From an uncultured Eubacteriales bacterium (lineage in GTDB: Bacteria; Bacillota; Clostridia; Oscillospirales; Oscillospiraceae): a DNA stretch of 64,000 nt. This document shows, one piece after another, positions 1 to 8,213 of the stretch. Every line of letters begins with the position of its first letter. The first letter of the stretch is position 1. The stretch is taken from NCBI GenBank assembly GCA_900079765.1, contig LT599017.1, positions 992,001 through 1,056,000 on the forward strand, written 5' to 3'. The position numbers and the translations under genes are program-made. The notes beneath the pieces are model-generated. The model had not been told where the DNA came from, made no database searches, and saw only the letters and a list, made by a program, of their open reading frames with translations.

Positions 1-403
1 CCTTGCTGTACAGGTGGCCCCGGCGCATCCGGGCGCAGAGGTAGCAGGGGGACTGGTCGGTGCTGTTTGCCACCGCGAAGATGTCGGTTTCAAACACGGT
101 GATGGGGATATTTAAAAGCCGGGCATTGCTCTCGATCTTCTGGCGGTTTAACTCGTTATAGCCGGGGTCCATCACAAGGTAGACGAGGTCGAAGGGCACG
201 TCGCTGTGCTTATGGAGCTCCTGCATGAGCTTAGCCATGAGCATGGAGTCCTTCCCGCCCGAGATGCACACGGCGATCTTATCCCCGGCCTGGATGAGCT
301 CGTACCGGCGCACGGCGTAGGTAAAGGGCTTCCACAGCTCCTTGCGGTATTTCTGGATGATGCTCCGCTCTACCAGCTGGTGGGGCGCTAACTCTCTGCT
401 CAT
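1..403 (-). CDS. TtcA-like PP-loop tRNA sulfurtransferase (3' part cut by window edge)
   Basis: The first 134 codons of an ATP-pyrophosphatase of the TtcA/TilS superfamily are present; the rest lies beyond base 1. The N-terminus reads MSRELAPHQLVERSI. A PP-loop ISGGKDSMLM follows near residue 45 and binds ATP. A CYLCARMRRG segment near residue 120 supplies the paired cysteines of the TtcA class. Family members adenylate a tRNA base and insert sulfur, in TtcA at cytidine 32 using an Fe-S cluster. The ATG (403-401) overlaps the stop of the upstream cysteine desulfurase by four bases, so the two are translationally coupled, and that enzyme is a plausible sulfur donor. Family is fairly sure. The exact tRNA target is inferred, because the remaining domain cannot be seen. 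Confidence 0.8.
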   Translation of the reverse strand, partial: MSRELAPHQLVERSIIQKYRKELWKPFTYAVRRYELIQAGDKIAVCISGGKDSMLMAKLMQELHKHSDVPFDLVYLVMDPGYNELNRQKIESNARLLNIPITVFETDIFAVANSTDQSPCYLCARMRRGHLYSK

Positions 404-1521
404 TTGGTCAACTCCCGATAACAGCGGTCAAAGGCCGCGAGAAATCCCTCCAGCTCCTCCGCCGTGGTGAGGTGGCTCAGGCTGACCCGCCAGGAGGAGA
501 GGGCGTTTTTCCGGTCCCGGCTGACTGCAAAGACCGCCCGGGAGGGCAGCCCCTCCGCCGAGCAGGCCGACTTGACCGATACGCACACCCCCTCGGCGTC
601 CAGTGAGCGCTGAAAGCGGGTGCCCTTGACGCCCTGCACGCTCAGGTTGAGGATATGGGGCACGGCGCTCTCCGGGCTGTTGATGCGCACCAGCGGGTAA
701 GCGCTCAGGGCGGCGCGGAGGCGCGTGTTATGGTTTTTTACGACCGCCAGCCGCTCAGCTTGCTGGTTCACTGCCAGGGAGAGGGCGGCTTCGGCAGCGG
801 CGGCCAGAGCCAGGGTAGGGGTGCCGCTGCGGTAGAGGGTGGCACCGGTGCCGCCATGGATCAGCGGCTCGATGGCGAGGCCGCGGCGCTTGAACAAAAT
901 GCCGCTGCCGTTGAGCCCGTAAAATTTGTGGGGGGCAAAGCTCATGGTGTCCACCCCGTCGAAGTGGAGGGCGGTCTTGCCCACGGCCTGGGTGGCGTCC
1001 ACATGAAGGCGGCAATTGGGGTAGGCGGAGAGAAGCGCCGCGATCTCCCCGATGGGCTGGACTGTGCCCAGCTCGCTGTCCACCGCGGTGACGGCTACCA
1101 GCACCGTGTCGCTGCGCAGGAGGGCGCGCAGATGCTGAAGGTCCACTGTTCCGTCCTGGAGGATGTCCACCAGGTCGATCTCATAGCCCTGCTCCTGTAA
1201 GGCGGTGAGGCAGGCGCTCACAGAGGGGTGCTCCAGGGGGGTGGAGATGATGTGTTTCCCGGCGTGGCGCTGTGCCCGGGCGATACCCTTGACAGCCAGA
1301 TTATTGGACTCGCTAGCCCCGGAGGTGTAGATGAGCTCGGCGGGGTTAACCCCCAGCAAAAAGGCGATGGAGTCGGTGAGGCGCGCTAGCTCCTCCGCCG
1401 CCGTGCGGCCCGCGGCGTGCTGGGCGTTGGGGTTGCCCATAAAGTTTCTTTCGGTCTGGCAGAAACGCTCCAGCACCAACAGATCCGCCGGGGTGTTAGC
1501 CGAATAGTCGAGATAGATCAT
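400..1521 (-). CDS. Cysteine desulfurase (NifS/IscS/CsdA-like)
   Basis: 373-residue PLP enzyme that would convert cysteine to alanine and carry the sulfur as a persulfide. It starts MIYLDYSANTP, the usual family N-terminus. SFAPHKFYGLNGSG holds the Schiff-base lysine, and CVSVKSACSAEG near the C-terminus holds the catalytic cysteine in the S-x-x-S-A-C-S form. The open frame extends further upstream, but the ATG at 1521 overlaps the tcdA stop by four bases and begins exactly at the conserved N-terminus. It sits between tcdA and the ttcA-like gene in an operon headed by mnmA. Sulfur donation to MnmA and possibly to the PP-loop enzyme is therefore the likely job. In E. coli, CsdA also works with TcdA (CsdL), which is the same neighbour seen here. 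Confidence 0.9.
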   Translation of the reverse strand: MIYLDYSANTPADLLVLERFCQTERNFMGNPNAQHAAGRTAAEELARLTDSIAFLLGVNPAELIYTSGASESNNLAVKGIARAQRHAGKHIISTPLEHPSVSACLTALQEQGYEIDLVDILQDGTVDLQHLRALLRSDTVLVAVTAVDSELGTVQPIGEIAALLSAYPNCRLHVDATQAVGKTALHFDGVDTMSFAPHKFYGLNGSGILFKRRGLAIEPLIHGGTGATLYRSGTPTLALAAAAEAALSLAVNQQAERLAVVKNHNTRLRAALSAYPLVRINSPESAVPHILNLSVQGVKGTRFQRSLDAEGVCVSVKSACSAEGLPSRAVFAVSRDRKNALSSWRVSLSHLTTAEELEGFLAAFDRCYRELTK

Positions 1522-2285
1522 GCTCTTCCTCCGAATTTCGCGAGGTCCTTGAGAACCTCCCCGGCCAGGATGAGGCCGGCCACCGAGGGGACAAATGCGT
1601 TGCTGCCCGGCACCTGGCGGCGCTGGGTGCACTTGCGGGCCGTGCCCGGCGGGCAGATGCAGTTGGTACGGCAGGAGATGGACATATCGTCAATGGGGGT
1701 CATGGCCTCCTCCTTGGAGTAGACCACCTTCAGCTTTTTGACGCCCCGTTTCTTCAGCTCCTTGCGCATGATCCGGGCCAGGGGGCACATGGAGGTCTTG
1801 TAGATGTCGGCCACCTCGAAGGCGGTGGGGTCCATCTTGTTGCCCGCCCCCATGCAGCTGATGATGGGGGTTCCGGAGCGCTCTGCCTGCATGACCAGCT
1901 CCAGCTTACCGGTGACGGTGTCGATGGCGTCCACCACATAGTCGTACTGGGTGAAGTCAAACTGCGATGCCGTATCCGGCATATAGAAGGTCTTATAGGT
2001 GGTCACTACCGCGTTGGGGTTGATGTCCAGGACCCGCTCACGGGCCACGTCTACCTTGTACTGCCCCACGGTCTTGCGGGTGGCGAAGAGCTGGCGGTTG
2101 AGGTTGGTGAGGCAGACCTTGTCGTCGTCGATGAGGTCGAGGGTCCCCACGCCGCTGCGGGCCAGGGCCTCCACCGTGTACCCGCCCACGCCGCCGATGC
2201 CGAAGACTGCCACCCGGGCCTTGGAGAGAGCGTCCATGCCGTCGCGCCCAAAGAGTAATTGTGTCCTTGAAAACTGATTTAACAT
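1518..2285 (-). CDS. tcdA: tRNA threonylcarbamoyladenosine dehydratase (E1-like, ThiF family)
   Basis: 255-residue ThiF/MoeB/E1-like adenylating enzyme. The nucleotide-binding loop GIGGVGGYTVEALARSG lies near residue 30, followed by the acidic segment DLIDDDKVCLTNLNRQ. C-terminal cysteines (CRTNCICPPGTARKC) match the TcdA/YgdL subgroup. TcdA uses ATP to cyclise the t6A modification at position 37 of ANN-decoding tRNAs into ct6A. Length and motif order fit TcdA better than ThiF or MoeB, and no thiS or moaD gene is nearby. The gene lies 17 bases after mnmA and overlaps the cysteine desulfurase by four bases, so this is a tRNA-modification operon. Confidence 0.88.
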   Translation of the reverse strand: MLNQFSRTQLLFGRDGMDALSKARVAVFGIGGVGGYTVEALARSGVGTLDLIDDDKVCLTNLNRQLFATRKTVGQYKVDVARERVLDINPNAVVTTYKTFYMPDTASQFDFTQYDYVVDAIDTVTGKLELVMQAERSGTPIISCMGAGNKMDPTAFEVADIYKTSMCPLARIMRKELKKRGVKKLKVVYSKEEAMTPIDDMSISCRTNCICPPGTARKCTQRRQVPGSNAFVPSVAGLILAGEVLKDLAKFGGRA

Positions 2286-2302
2286 CCCTATGTCTGCCTC
2301 GC

Positions 2303-3394
2303 TTACTTGATGGTTTCCAAAATGGTGCCGCCGCCCACGATGACGTCTTCGTCGTAGAGGACCACGGCCTGACCCGGGGTGACGGCCCGCTGGGGTTCGT
2401 CAAACTCCAGGCGGACGGTCCCATCCGGTCCGGGAGTGGCGGTGGCCCACTGCTCGGTCTGGCGGTAACGGGTCTTGGCCTTTACCCGCAGGGGGGCGGT
2501 GAGGGTCTCAACGGAGATCCAATTCATGTCCCCGGCCAGCAGGGTGCGGGTGTAGAGGGAGCTGTCCGGCCCCACGGTGACGGTGTTGTCCTCCATGCTC
2601 TTGCCGCAGACGTAAACGGGAGACCCCATGGCGAGGTCGAGGCCCTTGCGCTGGCCCAGAGTGTACCTTATGGCTCCCCGATGCCTGCCCACCACCTTGC
2701 CGGTCTCGTCCAGAAAATCGCCGGGAGGGTAGGCCTTGCCGGTGTACTGCTCCATAAAAGTGGCATAGTCGCCGTCAGGGACAAAACAGATGTCCTGACT
2801 GTCGTGCTTGTGGGCGTTGACGAAGCCCAGCTCCTCCGCCAGGGCCCGCACCTGGGTTTTTGCGTACGCGCCCAGGGGGAAGAGGGTGTGGGCAAGCTGG
2901 TCCTGGGTGAGGACGTAGAGGACGTAGCTCTGATCCTTGCTGGCGTCCACCGCTTTTTTGAGGAGCCAGCGGCCCCGAGCCTCGTCATACTCGATGCGGG
3001 CGTAGTGCCCTGTGGCTACATGGGAGAGACCCTTGTCGCGGGCGGTCTGGAGAAGCTTGTCGAACTTCATATAGCGGTTGCAGTCAATGCAGGGGTTGGG
3101 GGTGGCTCCGGCCTCGTAGGTGAGGATAAATTTTCCGATGATCTGCTCGTTGAAGTCGTCGGTAAAGTTGACGACCTCATGGGGCATATCGAGCTGGAAG
3201 GCAACGTCGGCCGCGTCGTCCACATCCCGCTGGGAGCAGCAGGTGTGAAACTGGCACAGGCCGATGTCCTCGTTGCGGTAGAGGCGCATGGTGGCCCCCT
3301 CGCAGCGATAGCCCCGCTGCAGCGTCAGATAAGCGGCGACGGCGCTGTCCACGCCGCCGCTCATGGCGATGAGGGCGGTCATATTCTCCGGCAT
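2303..3394 (-). CDS. mnmA: tRNA-specific 2-thiouridylase MnmA
   Basis: 363-residue enzyme that thiolates U34 of Lys, Glu and Gln tRNAs. The PP-loop MSGGVDSAVAAYLT lies at residues 10-23. The first catalytic cysteine region is NPCIDCNRYMKF, ATGHYARI follows, then KDQSYVLYVL, and the second cysteine lies in HDSQDICFVPDGDY. The C-terminal beta-barrel region is complete. The ATG at 3394 has an AAAGGTG ribosome site about ten bases upstream. It is the first gene of a four-gene minus-strand operon (mnmA, tcdA, desulfurase, ttcA-like) with a near-consensus promoter at 3472-3500. Confidence 0.96.
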   Translation of the reverse strand: MPENMTALIAMSGGVDSAVAAYLTLQRGYRCEGATMRLYRNEDIGLCQFHTCCSQRDVDDAADVAFQLDMPHEVVNFTDDFNEQIIGKFILTYEAGATPNPCIDCNRYMKFDKLLQTARDKGLSHVATGHYARIEYDEARGRWLLKKAVDASKDQSYVLYVLTQDQLAHTLFPLGAYAKTQVRALAEELGFVNAHKHDSQDICFVPDGDYATFMEQYTGKAYPPGDFLDETGKVVGRHRGAIRYTLGQRKGLDLAMGSPVYVCGKSMEDNTVTVGPDSSLYTRTLLAGDMNWISVETLTAPLRVKAKTRYRQTEQWATATPGPDGTVRLEFDEPQRAVTPGQAVVLYDEDVIVGGGTILETIK

Positions 3395-3471
3395 TTTAAA
3401 ATCACACCTTTTGTAAAGAGGATGATGAAAGCGTGGACCGTTTTCATAGAGGAATAGTAGATTATCGGTTC

Positions 3472-3500
3472 ATACTAACACGCGGCGCTCCGCCTGTCAA
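3472..3500 (-). promoter_or_regulatory. Sigma-A-type promoter of the mnmA operon
   Basis: On the minus strand TTGACA (3500-3495), a 17-base spacer and TAGTAT (3477-3472) form a near-consensus promoter about 80 bases upstream of the mnmA start. The spacer contains a GC-rich GGCGGAGCGCCGCG stretch. Confidence 0.7.
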
Positions 3501-3596
3501 CCTGCCGGGGCGGGCGAAATTTTCGTTCGCGCGGTGGGCGGTGGCGGCGGTTTTTTTCCTTTTTTGACAATCTGCACGAAACCGACATTTTTCTTA

Positions 3597-3625
3597 TTGC
3601 TCTTCTTGTGGATTCAGGATAAAAT
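3597..3625 (+). promoter_or_regulatory. Possible promoter of the yesN-like gene
   Basis: TTGCTC (3597-3602), a 17-base spacer and TAAAAT (3620-3625) lie just ahead of the GGAGGG ribosome site at 3641-3646. The -35 is weak. A perfect TTGACA at 3564-3569 lies further upstream but has no good -10 partner, so the assignment is tentative. Confidence 0.35.
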
Positions 3626-3652
3626 GAGAGCAACAGAAGTGGAGGGAACGGA

Positions 3653-5233
3653 TTGAGCTTGTATCACATCATGGTGGTGGACGACGAGGCCGAGGTACGC
3701 CAGGGCATTGCCCGAAAGATTGACTGGGCGGCCCTGGGCTTTGAGATCGTGGCCGACGCGGAAAACGGCCTGGACGCGCTGGAGAAGGCGGAGAACCTTG
3801 ATCTGGACGTGGTGCTGACCGATATCAAGATGCCCTTTATGGACGGGCTGCAGTTCGGCGCAGAGCTTGCCCGGAGAAAGCCCGCCGTGAAACTCATCGT
3901 CTTCTCCGGATTCGATGAGTTTGAGTTTGCCAAGGAGGCCATCAAGCTCAACGTGGTGGAGTATGTCCTCAAGCCGGTGAACGCCGAGGAGCTGTCCGGC
4001 ATCCTGCGGAGAGTGAAGGCGACCCTGGATCAGGACCTCGCCCAGCGGCGCAACATCGACCAGCTCACCCAGGTCTACCATCGCAGCCTGCCCCTCATGA
4101 GGGAAAAGTTTCTCCACGACCTGCTCCGAGCTCCCATGGGTACGGCGGAAATCTACCGCCAGAGCGAGGCGCACGCCCTCGCCATCCGGGAGGGGAGATA
4201 TAAGATCGTGGCGGTATGCAACGTGGACGTGAAAACGGACAGGCCCCCGGCCATTGCCGCCGAGCTCATCTCCGTCTCGGTACGGCAGATGCTGGACGAC
4301 GCGCTGCGGGGCCGATGCCGCCGGGAAATTTTCTTGAGCGTCACCTCGGTCATCGTCGCCACCTCCTGGGACGCCGACCCGGTGGAGGAGCTGATGAGCC
4401 TGCTGGGAGAGGTGTGCGACGAGTGCTCGCGCATCTTCAACGTGGCGGTGACGGCAGGGATCGGGCGGCCCAGGGAGCGGCTGGAGGACCTGTACCTCTC
4501 CTATGCCGAGGCACGGGCCGCCGTGGAGTATAAGGTGCTGACGGGGACCGGGAAGTCCATCTATATCCAGGACATGGAGCGCACCGACGCCGGGCGTACC
4601 GCGCCCGACTCTCTCCGGGTGCAAAAGCTCCTCTCGGCCATCAAGTTCGGTACCCGGGAGCAGATCGCGCTTCAGGCGGACCAGCTTTTGGAGGAGGGGG
4701 GCGAGGACTGGAGCACTCAGGCCCGGCTGATGGCGGGGCTGGGTACCCTGGTTCCCCTTATTCAGCGGTATGGTCTGAGCGAGGAAACCATCCTGGGGAG
4801 CCAAGAGGAGAGGCTCGCCCTGCTGACGGGGGATATGTCGGAGGAGAAGGCGCGAAGCTGGCTGCTGGAGGTATGTATGCGCATGAGCGGGCGGCTGAGC
4901 CAGGAGCGGCTGTCTACCGCCAAGCGGCTGGTGGAGGAGGCCCGTGACTATATCCAGGGCCGCTATGCCGATTCGGCTCTCTCGGTAGAGGCCCTTTGCC
5001 AGCGGCTCCACATCAGCCAGTCTTATTTCTCCACCATCTTCAAGCAGGAGACAGGCATGAGCTGCGTGCAGTACCTCACCGACGTGCGTATGGAGAAGGC
5101 GTCCGAGCTGCTGCGCACCACCGACGACAAGACCTACGTCGTGGCCGAAAAAGTGGGCTACGATGAACCTAACTACTTCAGTTATGTTTTCAAGAGGAAA
5201 TTCGGGGTCTCCCCGTCGCAATATCGCAAGTAG
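3653..5233 (+). CDS. Two-component response regulator, YesN/AraC type
   Basis: 526-residue regulator. The N-terminal receiver domain (about 1-125) has acidic residues in MVVDDEAEVRQG, the phosphoacceptor Asp57 in VVLTDIKMPFMDG, and a Lys in VEYVLKPVNAEE. A middle region follows. The C-terminal 100 residues are an AraC-type double helix-turn-helix ending KRKFGVSPSQYRK. The start is TTG at 3653, six bases after GGAGGG. It is followed by its partner YesM-type kinase and a sugar ABC system, so it probably activates the mgl genes when sugar is sensed outside. The last 79 bases of the gene are duplicated 236 bases downstream (see repeats at 5155 and 5391). Confidence 0.9.
   Translation: MSLYHIMVVDDEAEVRQGIARKIDWAALGFEIVADAENGLDALEKAENLDLDVVLTDIKMPFMDGLQFGAELARRKPAVKLIVFSGFDEFEFAKEAIKLNVVEYVLKPVNAEELSGILRRVKATLDQDLAQRRNIDQLTQVYHRSLPLMREKFLHDLLRAPMGTAEIYRQSEAHALAIREGRYKIVAVCNVDVKTDRPPAIAAELISVSVRQMLDDALRGRCRREIFLSVTSVIVATSWDADPVEELMSLLGEVCDECSRIFNVAVTAGIGRPRERLEDLYLSYAEARAAVEYKVLTGTGKSIYIQDMERTDAGRTAPDSLRVQKLLSAIKFGTREQIALQADQLLEEGGEDWSTQARLMAGLGTLVPLIQRYGLSEETILGSQEERLALLTGDMSEEKARSWLLEVCMRMSGRLSQERLSTAKRLVEEARDYIQGRYADSALSVEALCQRLHISQSYFSTIFKQETGMSCVQYLTDVRMEKASELLRTTDDKTYVVAEKVGYDEPNYFSYVFKRKFGVSPSQYRK
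5155..5233 (+). repeat. 79-bp direct repeat, copy 1 (3' end of the yesN-like gene)
   Basis: This copy encodes the last residues and stop codon of the response regulator. Copy 2 at 5391-5469 differs at only five positions. All five are transitions, and four would be silent if copy 2 were read in the same frame. Confidence 0.95.
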
Positions 5234-5390
5234 CTCGCTTTTTGGGACCCCACTATGTGGGGCGGCGCGTAAAGCGCCGTGCAAGCGTTTTGGGCCCATA
5301 GGGCCAAAACCTTGATGCCGGGGCGATTTACTCGCCCCGCGCAGAGGGAAAGAACGGGGCCCCCGCGAAAGGCACTGCCTTTCGTGGGGC
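5234..5390. repeat. Palindrome-rich intergenic element (REP/MITE-like) between duplicated gene ends
   Basis: 157 bp made almost wholly of hairpins: 5248-5262 (CCCCAC/GTGGGG), 5264-5278 (GGCGC/GCGCC), 5287-5310 (GTTTTGGGCCC/GGGCCAAAAC), 5320-5338 (GGGGCGA/TCGCCCC) and 5361-5389 (CGAAAGG/CCTTTCG inside a GC stem). No protein is encoded. It is flanked by the two copies of the regulator's 3' end, so it appears to have entered between yesN and yesM with a 79-bp duplication. It has no transposase and would be non-autonomous. It may also alter termination or mRNA stability between the two genes. Confidence 0.75.
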
Positions 5391-5469
5391 GGGCTGCGAT
5401 GAACCTAACTATTTCAGTTATGTTTTCAAGAGGAAATTCGGGGTTTCCCCGTCGCAGTATCGCAAATAG
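5391..5469 (+). repeat. 79-bp direct repeat, copy 2 (duplicate gene end before yesM)
   Basis: Near-identical copy of 5155-5233, including the stop codon at 5467-5469. It lies 21 bases before the kinase ATG, which is the spacing expected of the original yesN end in a tight operon. It is not translated as part of an intact gene. Confidence 0.95.
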
Positions 5470-5490
5470 ATTTGGAGAGGAGGGAGCAGT

Positions 5491-7293
5491 ATGCTGAGGA
5501 GGTCCATTGCCTGGCTCAACCGGCGGTTTTCCAGGGGCAGCATCCGCAGCACCATGTTCGCCTCCTTCACCATCAGCGCTATCGTGGCTATTATCCTCAC
5601 CGGCGCTACCCTCTACGTCCGGTTTTCCGTCCAGCTTGACGCCATCATCAGCGAAGAGAACGAGATGCTGGTGGACCAGGTGAGCCAGTCCCTGTCCACC
5701 TACCTCCGGGACATGATCCGCCTCTCTGACTCCATCAGCTATAACGTGGTCAAGAATACCGACATCCGGGAGACAACCCTCCTGTCCGAGCGGATGCGCC
5801 TTTTGTATAATACCTACAGCGACTATGTGGAGAACATAGCCCTCTTCACCAACGACGGTCGCCTTCTTGCCACCGCGCCCCCGGCGCGGGTGCAGGAGGG
5901 GACGCTGGCGGTGGGGTTCGACTGGTTCACCCGGGCCTTGGGCCGCACGGAGAACATCCACTTTGGCGGCCCTACGGTAGAGAACTTCTTCGCCGACGTT
6001 GGGTACGACTACAAGTGGGTGATTCCCCTCTCCTGTGCGGTTGAGCTGACTGAGGGGAAGGACACCCAGATGGGCGTTCTCCTCATCGACCTGAAGTATC
6101 AGGCGCTGTCCGACATCTTCAGCAACGTCCAGCTCTCGGGCAGCGGGTACGCTTACCTCATCGACAGTACGGGGCAGATTCTCTATCACCCCTATCGCCA
6201 GCGTATTGCCACCGGAATGGTCACTGAAACGAATCTCCAGGCATCGGGCCGCTCCGATGGGGTGTACACTGAGGAGAAGGACGGGCAGTCCCGCTCGGTG
6301 ATCATCCGGGGCGTGGGGTACACCGGCTGGAAGGTAGTGGGCGTGGTGGGCAAGCCCAGGATCTCCCTGGGTGGCAGCCAGGACATTTTGTTCATCGTGG
6401 TCATCTTCTGTGCCTTCTTTGAGCTGCTGATTTTGATCAACTTCAATTTGGCGAGGAAAATCACCGACCCCATCCACCTGCTGGAGGAGTCGGTAGCCGG
6501 GCTGGAGCAGAGCATGGAGGGGACCATCTACGTGGGAGGTACGGCGGAGACCCGGGCCCTGGGCCTGGCCGTACGAAAGATGGTGGCCCAGATGCGCAAG
6601 CTGACCGACGACATCGTCCGTGAGCACGAGCAGAAGCAGAAGAGCGAATTGAATGCCCTCCAGGCACAGATCAACCCCCACTTCCTTTATAACACACTGG
6701 ACACCATCGTCTGGATGATAGAGAACGACAGGCAGGAGGACGCGGCGAGGGCAGTCACCGCCCTGGCCCGCTTCTTCCGCATCAGCCTCTCCAAGGGGCG
6801 CAACATCATCCCTGTGCGGGACGAGCTGGAGCACGTACGCAACTACCTTCTGATCCAGGAGATGCGCTATAAGAATAAATTCCGCTATGAGCTGGATTGC
6901 GGAGAGGCGGTGGGGAGCCTGGCTACCATCAAACTGGTGGTCCAGCCCATCGTGGAAAATGCCATCTACCACTCCATGGACTTCATGGACGGTGGGGACG
7001 GGCTCATCCTCATCACGGCCGAGGCGGAGGATGGGGTGCTGCGCATCTCTGTGGAGGATAACGGCCTGGGCATGACCCCCGACGTGGTGCGGCGGCTGCT
7101 CAGCGGCCCGCCCAAGGACGAGTCAAAGTCCCCCAGCCGGGGCTCGGGCATCGGACTGAAGAACGTGCAGGACCGTATCCGGCTCTATTTTGGGCCCCAG
7201 TACGGCGTTACCATCCAGAGCGAGCCGGACGTGGGAACCCGGATCACCTTGACCATGCCTGCCGTGCCCTACGGGGAAATGGAGGAATCATGA
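5491..7293 (+). CDS. Sensor histidine kinase, YesM type
   Basis: 600-residue membrane kinase. A first helix (about 22-44) is followed by an extracellular Cache-like sensor region (about 45-295), a second helix (ILFIVVIFCAFFELLILI, about 300-318), a HAMP-like linker and the His_kinase motif QINPHFLYNTLD with phospho-accepting His397. The ATPase domain shows VVQPIVENAIYHSM, SVEDNGLGM and GSGIGLKNVQDR. AGAGGAGGGAG precedes the ATG. It pairs with the YesN-like regulator and is translationally coupled to a membrane-anchored binding protein that could present sugar to its sensor region. In similar clostridial systems such a protein acts as co-sensor. That role is inferred here. Confidence 0.92.
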   Translation: MLRRSIAWLNRRFSRGSIRSTMFASFTISAIVAIILTGATLYVRFSVQLDAIISEENEMLVDQVSQSLSTYLRDMIRLSDSISYNVVKNTDIRETTLLSERMRLLYNTYSDYVENIALFTNDGRLLATAPPARVQEGTLAVGFDWFTRALGRTENIHFGGPTVENFFADVGYDYKWVIPLSCAVELTEGKDTQMGVLLIDLKYQALSDIFSNVQLSGSGYAYLIDSTGQILYHPYRQRIATGMVTETNLQASGRSDGVYTEEKDGQSRSVIIRGVGYTGWKVVGVVGKPRISLGGSQDILFIVVIFCAFFELLILINFNLARKITDPIHLLEESVAGLEQSMEGTIYVGGTAETRALGLAVRKMVAQMRKLTDDIVREHEQKQKSELNALQAQINPHFLYNTLDTIVWMIENDRQEDAARAVTALARFFRISLSKGRNIIPVRDELEHVRNYLLIQEMRYKNKFRYELDCGEAVGSLATIKLVVQPIVENAIYHSMDFMDGGDGLILITAEAEDGVLRISVEDNGLGMTPDVVRRLLSGPPKDESKSPSRGSGIGLKNVQDRIRLYFGPQYGVTIQSEPDVGTRITLTMPAVPYGEMEES

Positions 7294-8198
7294 TGAAGAA
7301 AGGGGAACGGGGACTCTTTTTCGCGGTGCTCCTGGTGCTGCTCGTCGCGCTGGTCCTGCTGGTGGTGCAGAAGGCGCAGGGAGAGGACGCACCCAAAATC
7401 TACCGCGTGTCGATCCTGCTGGACGGTACCGACAGCGATGGCTGGAAGAATTTCCGCGCGGGGCTGAACCAGGCGGCCCTGGAGCGGAACGTGGACCTGC
7501 GCTTCGTTACCCGTTATGATGGGGAGGCCGACCAGACCGACGTGCTCCGCCAGGAGTGGGAGGGGGAGGCTGAGGGAGTCATTATTGTCCCCGTCGACAC
7601 GGAAAAGCTGGCCGAGACCCTGCGGGAGGCACCCCCGGGACTTGCCGTGTGCGTGGTGGGGCCCGCCCTCTCTGCCGGGCGGGTGGACAGCTATGTGTCC
7701 CCCGATTATGAGAAGATGGGGCGCCGCCTGGCTGACGCGGCGGCGGAGACGGGAGAGACGTGTACCCTCTTTATCAGCACACAGCCCGGCCCGGCGGCCA
7801 GCCTGATCGCCTCGGGGCTGGAGGCGGGCCTGCGGGAGAAGGGCATCTCCTTTACGTGGGAGACGGTGGGGGAGAACGGGATAACCGGCCTGCCCAAGGA
7901 AGGGACGCTGGTCGCGGTGGAGAGCGCCGTGGCTGAGGCACTGTGCGCCACCCCCGGCAGCGAGGGCCGGGTCTGCGGCGTGGGGGCCTCCGACGTGCTC
8001 CTACGGAGCCTGGAGGAGGGCGCCGCCGCCGCCCTGGTGGTGCAGAGCGACTTTGACGCAGGCTATCTCTCCCTCTCGCGGGTGGTGTCCCGCCTCTCCC
8101 AGGAGAAGGCGGGCAACGCGGAGCTGGAGAGCTACACCGCCACGAGGGAGAATATGTTTGAGTACCCCATGAGTGATATTCTATTCAGTACCTACTGA
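7290..8198 (+). CDS. Membrane-anchored periplasmic-binding-protein-like protein (probable sugar co-sensor)
   Basis: 302 residues. An N-terminal uncleaved-looking helix (FFAVLLVLLVALVLLVV) has no lipobox cysteine and is followed by a type I periplasmic binding domain of the LacI/ribose-binding fold (YRVSILLDGTDSDGWKNF; GVIIVPVDTEKLAETL). The start overlaps the kinase stop (ATGATG around 7290), which signals translational coupling. Known family precedent: in Clostridium beijerinckii a membrane-anchored XylF-like protein binds xylose and works with a LytS-type kinase. The position between the kinase and the transporter genes suggests the same job here for a galactose-like sugar. The ligand and the interaction are inferred. 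Confidence 0.8.
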   Translation: MMKKGERGLFFAVLLVLLVALVLLVVQKAQGEDAPKIYRVSILLDGTDSDGWKNFRAGLNQAALERNVDLRFVTRYDGEADQTDVLRQEWEGEAEGVIIVPVDTEKLAETLREAPPGLAVCVVGPALSAGRVDSYVSPDYEKMGRRLADAAAETGETCTLFISTQPGPAASLIASGLEAGLREKGISFTWETVGENGITGLPKEGTLVAVESAVAEALCATPGSEGRVCGVGASDVLLRSLEEGAAAALVVQSDFDAGYLSLSRVVSRLSQEKAGNAELESYTATRENMFEYPMSDILFSTY

Positions 8199-8213
8199 GA
8201 GGAGGTGGCGGAT

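Noticed and set aside
5182-6972. 596-codon minus-strand frame spanning the hairpin element and yesM
   Set aside because: Antisense shadow of the kinase gene. It only joins the two repeat copies by chance and has no ribosome site or domain.
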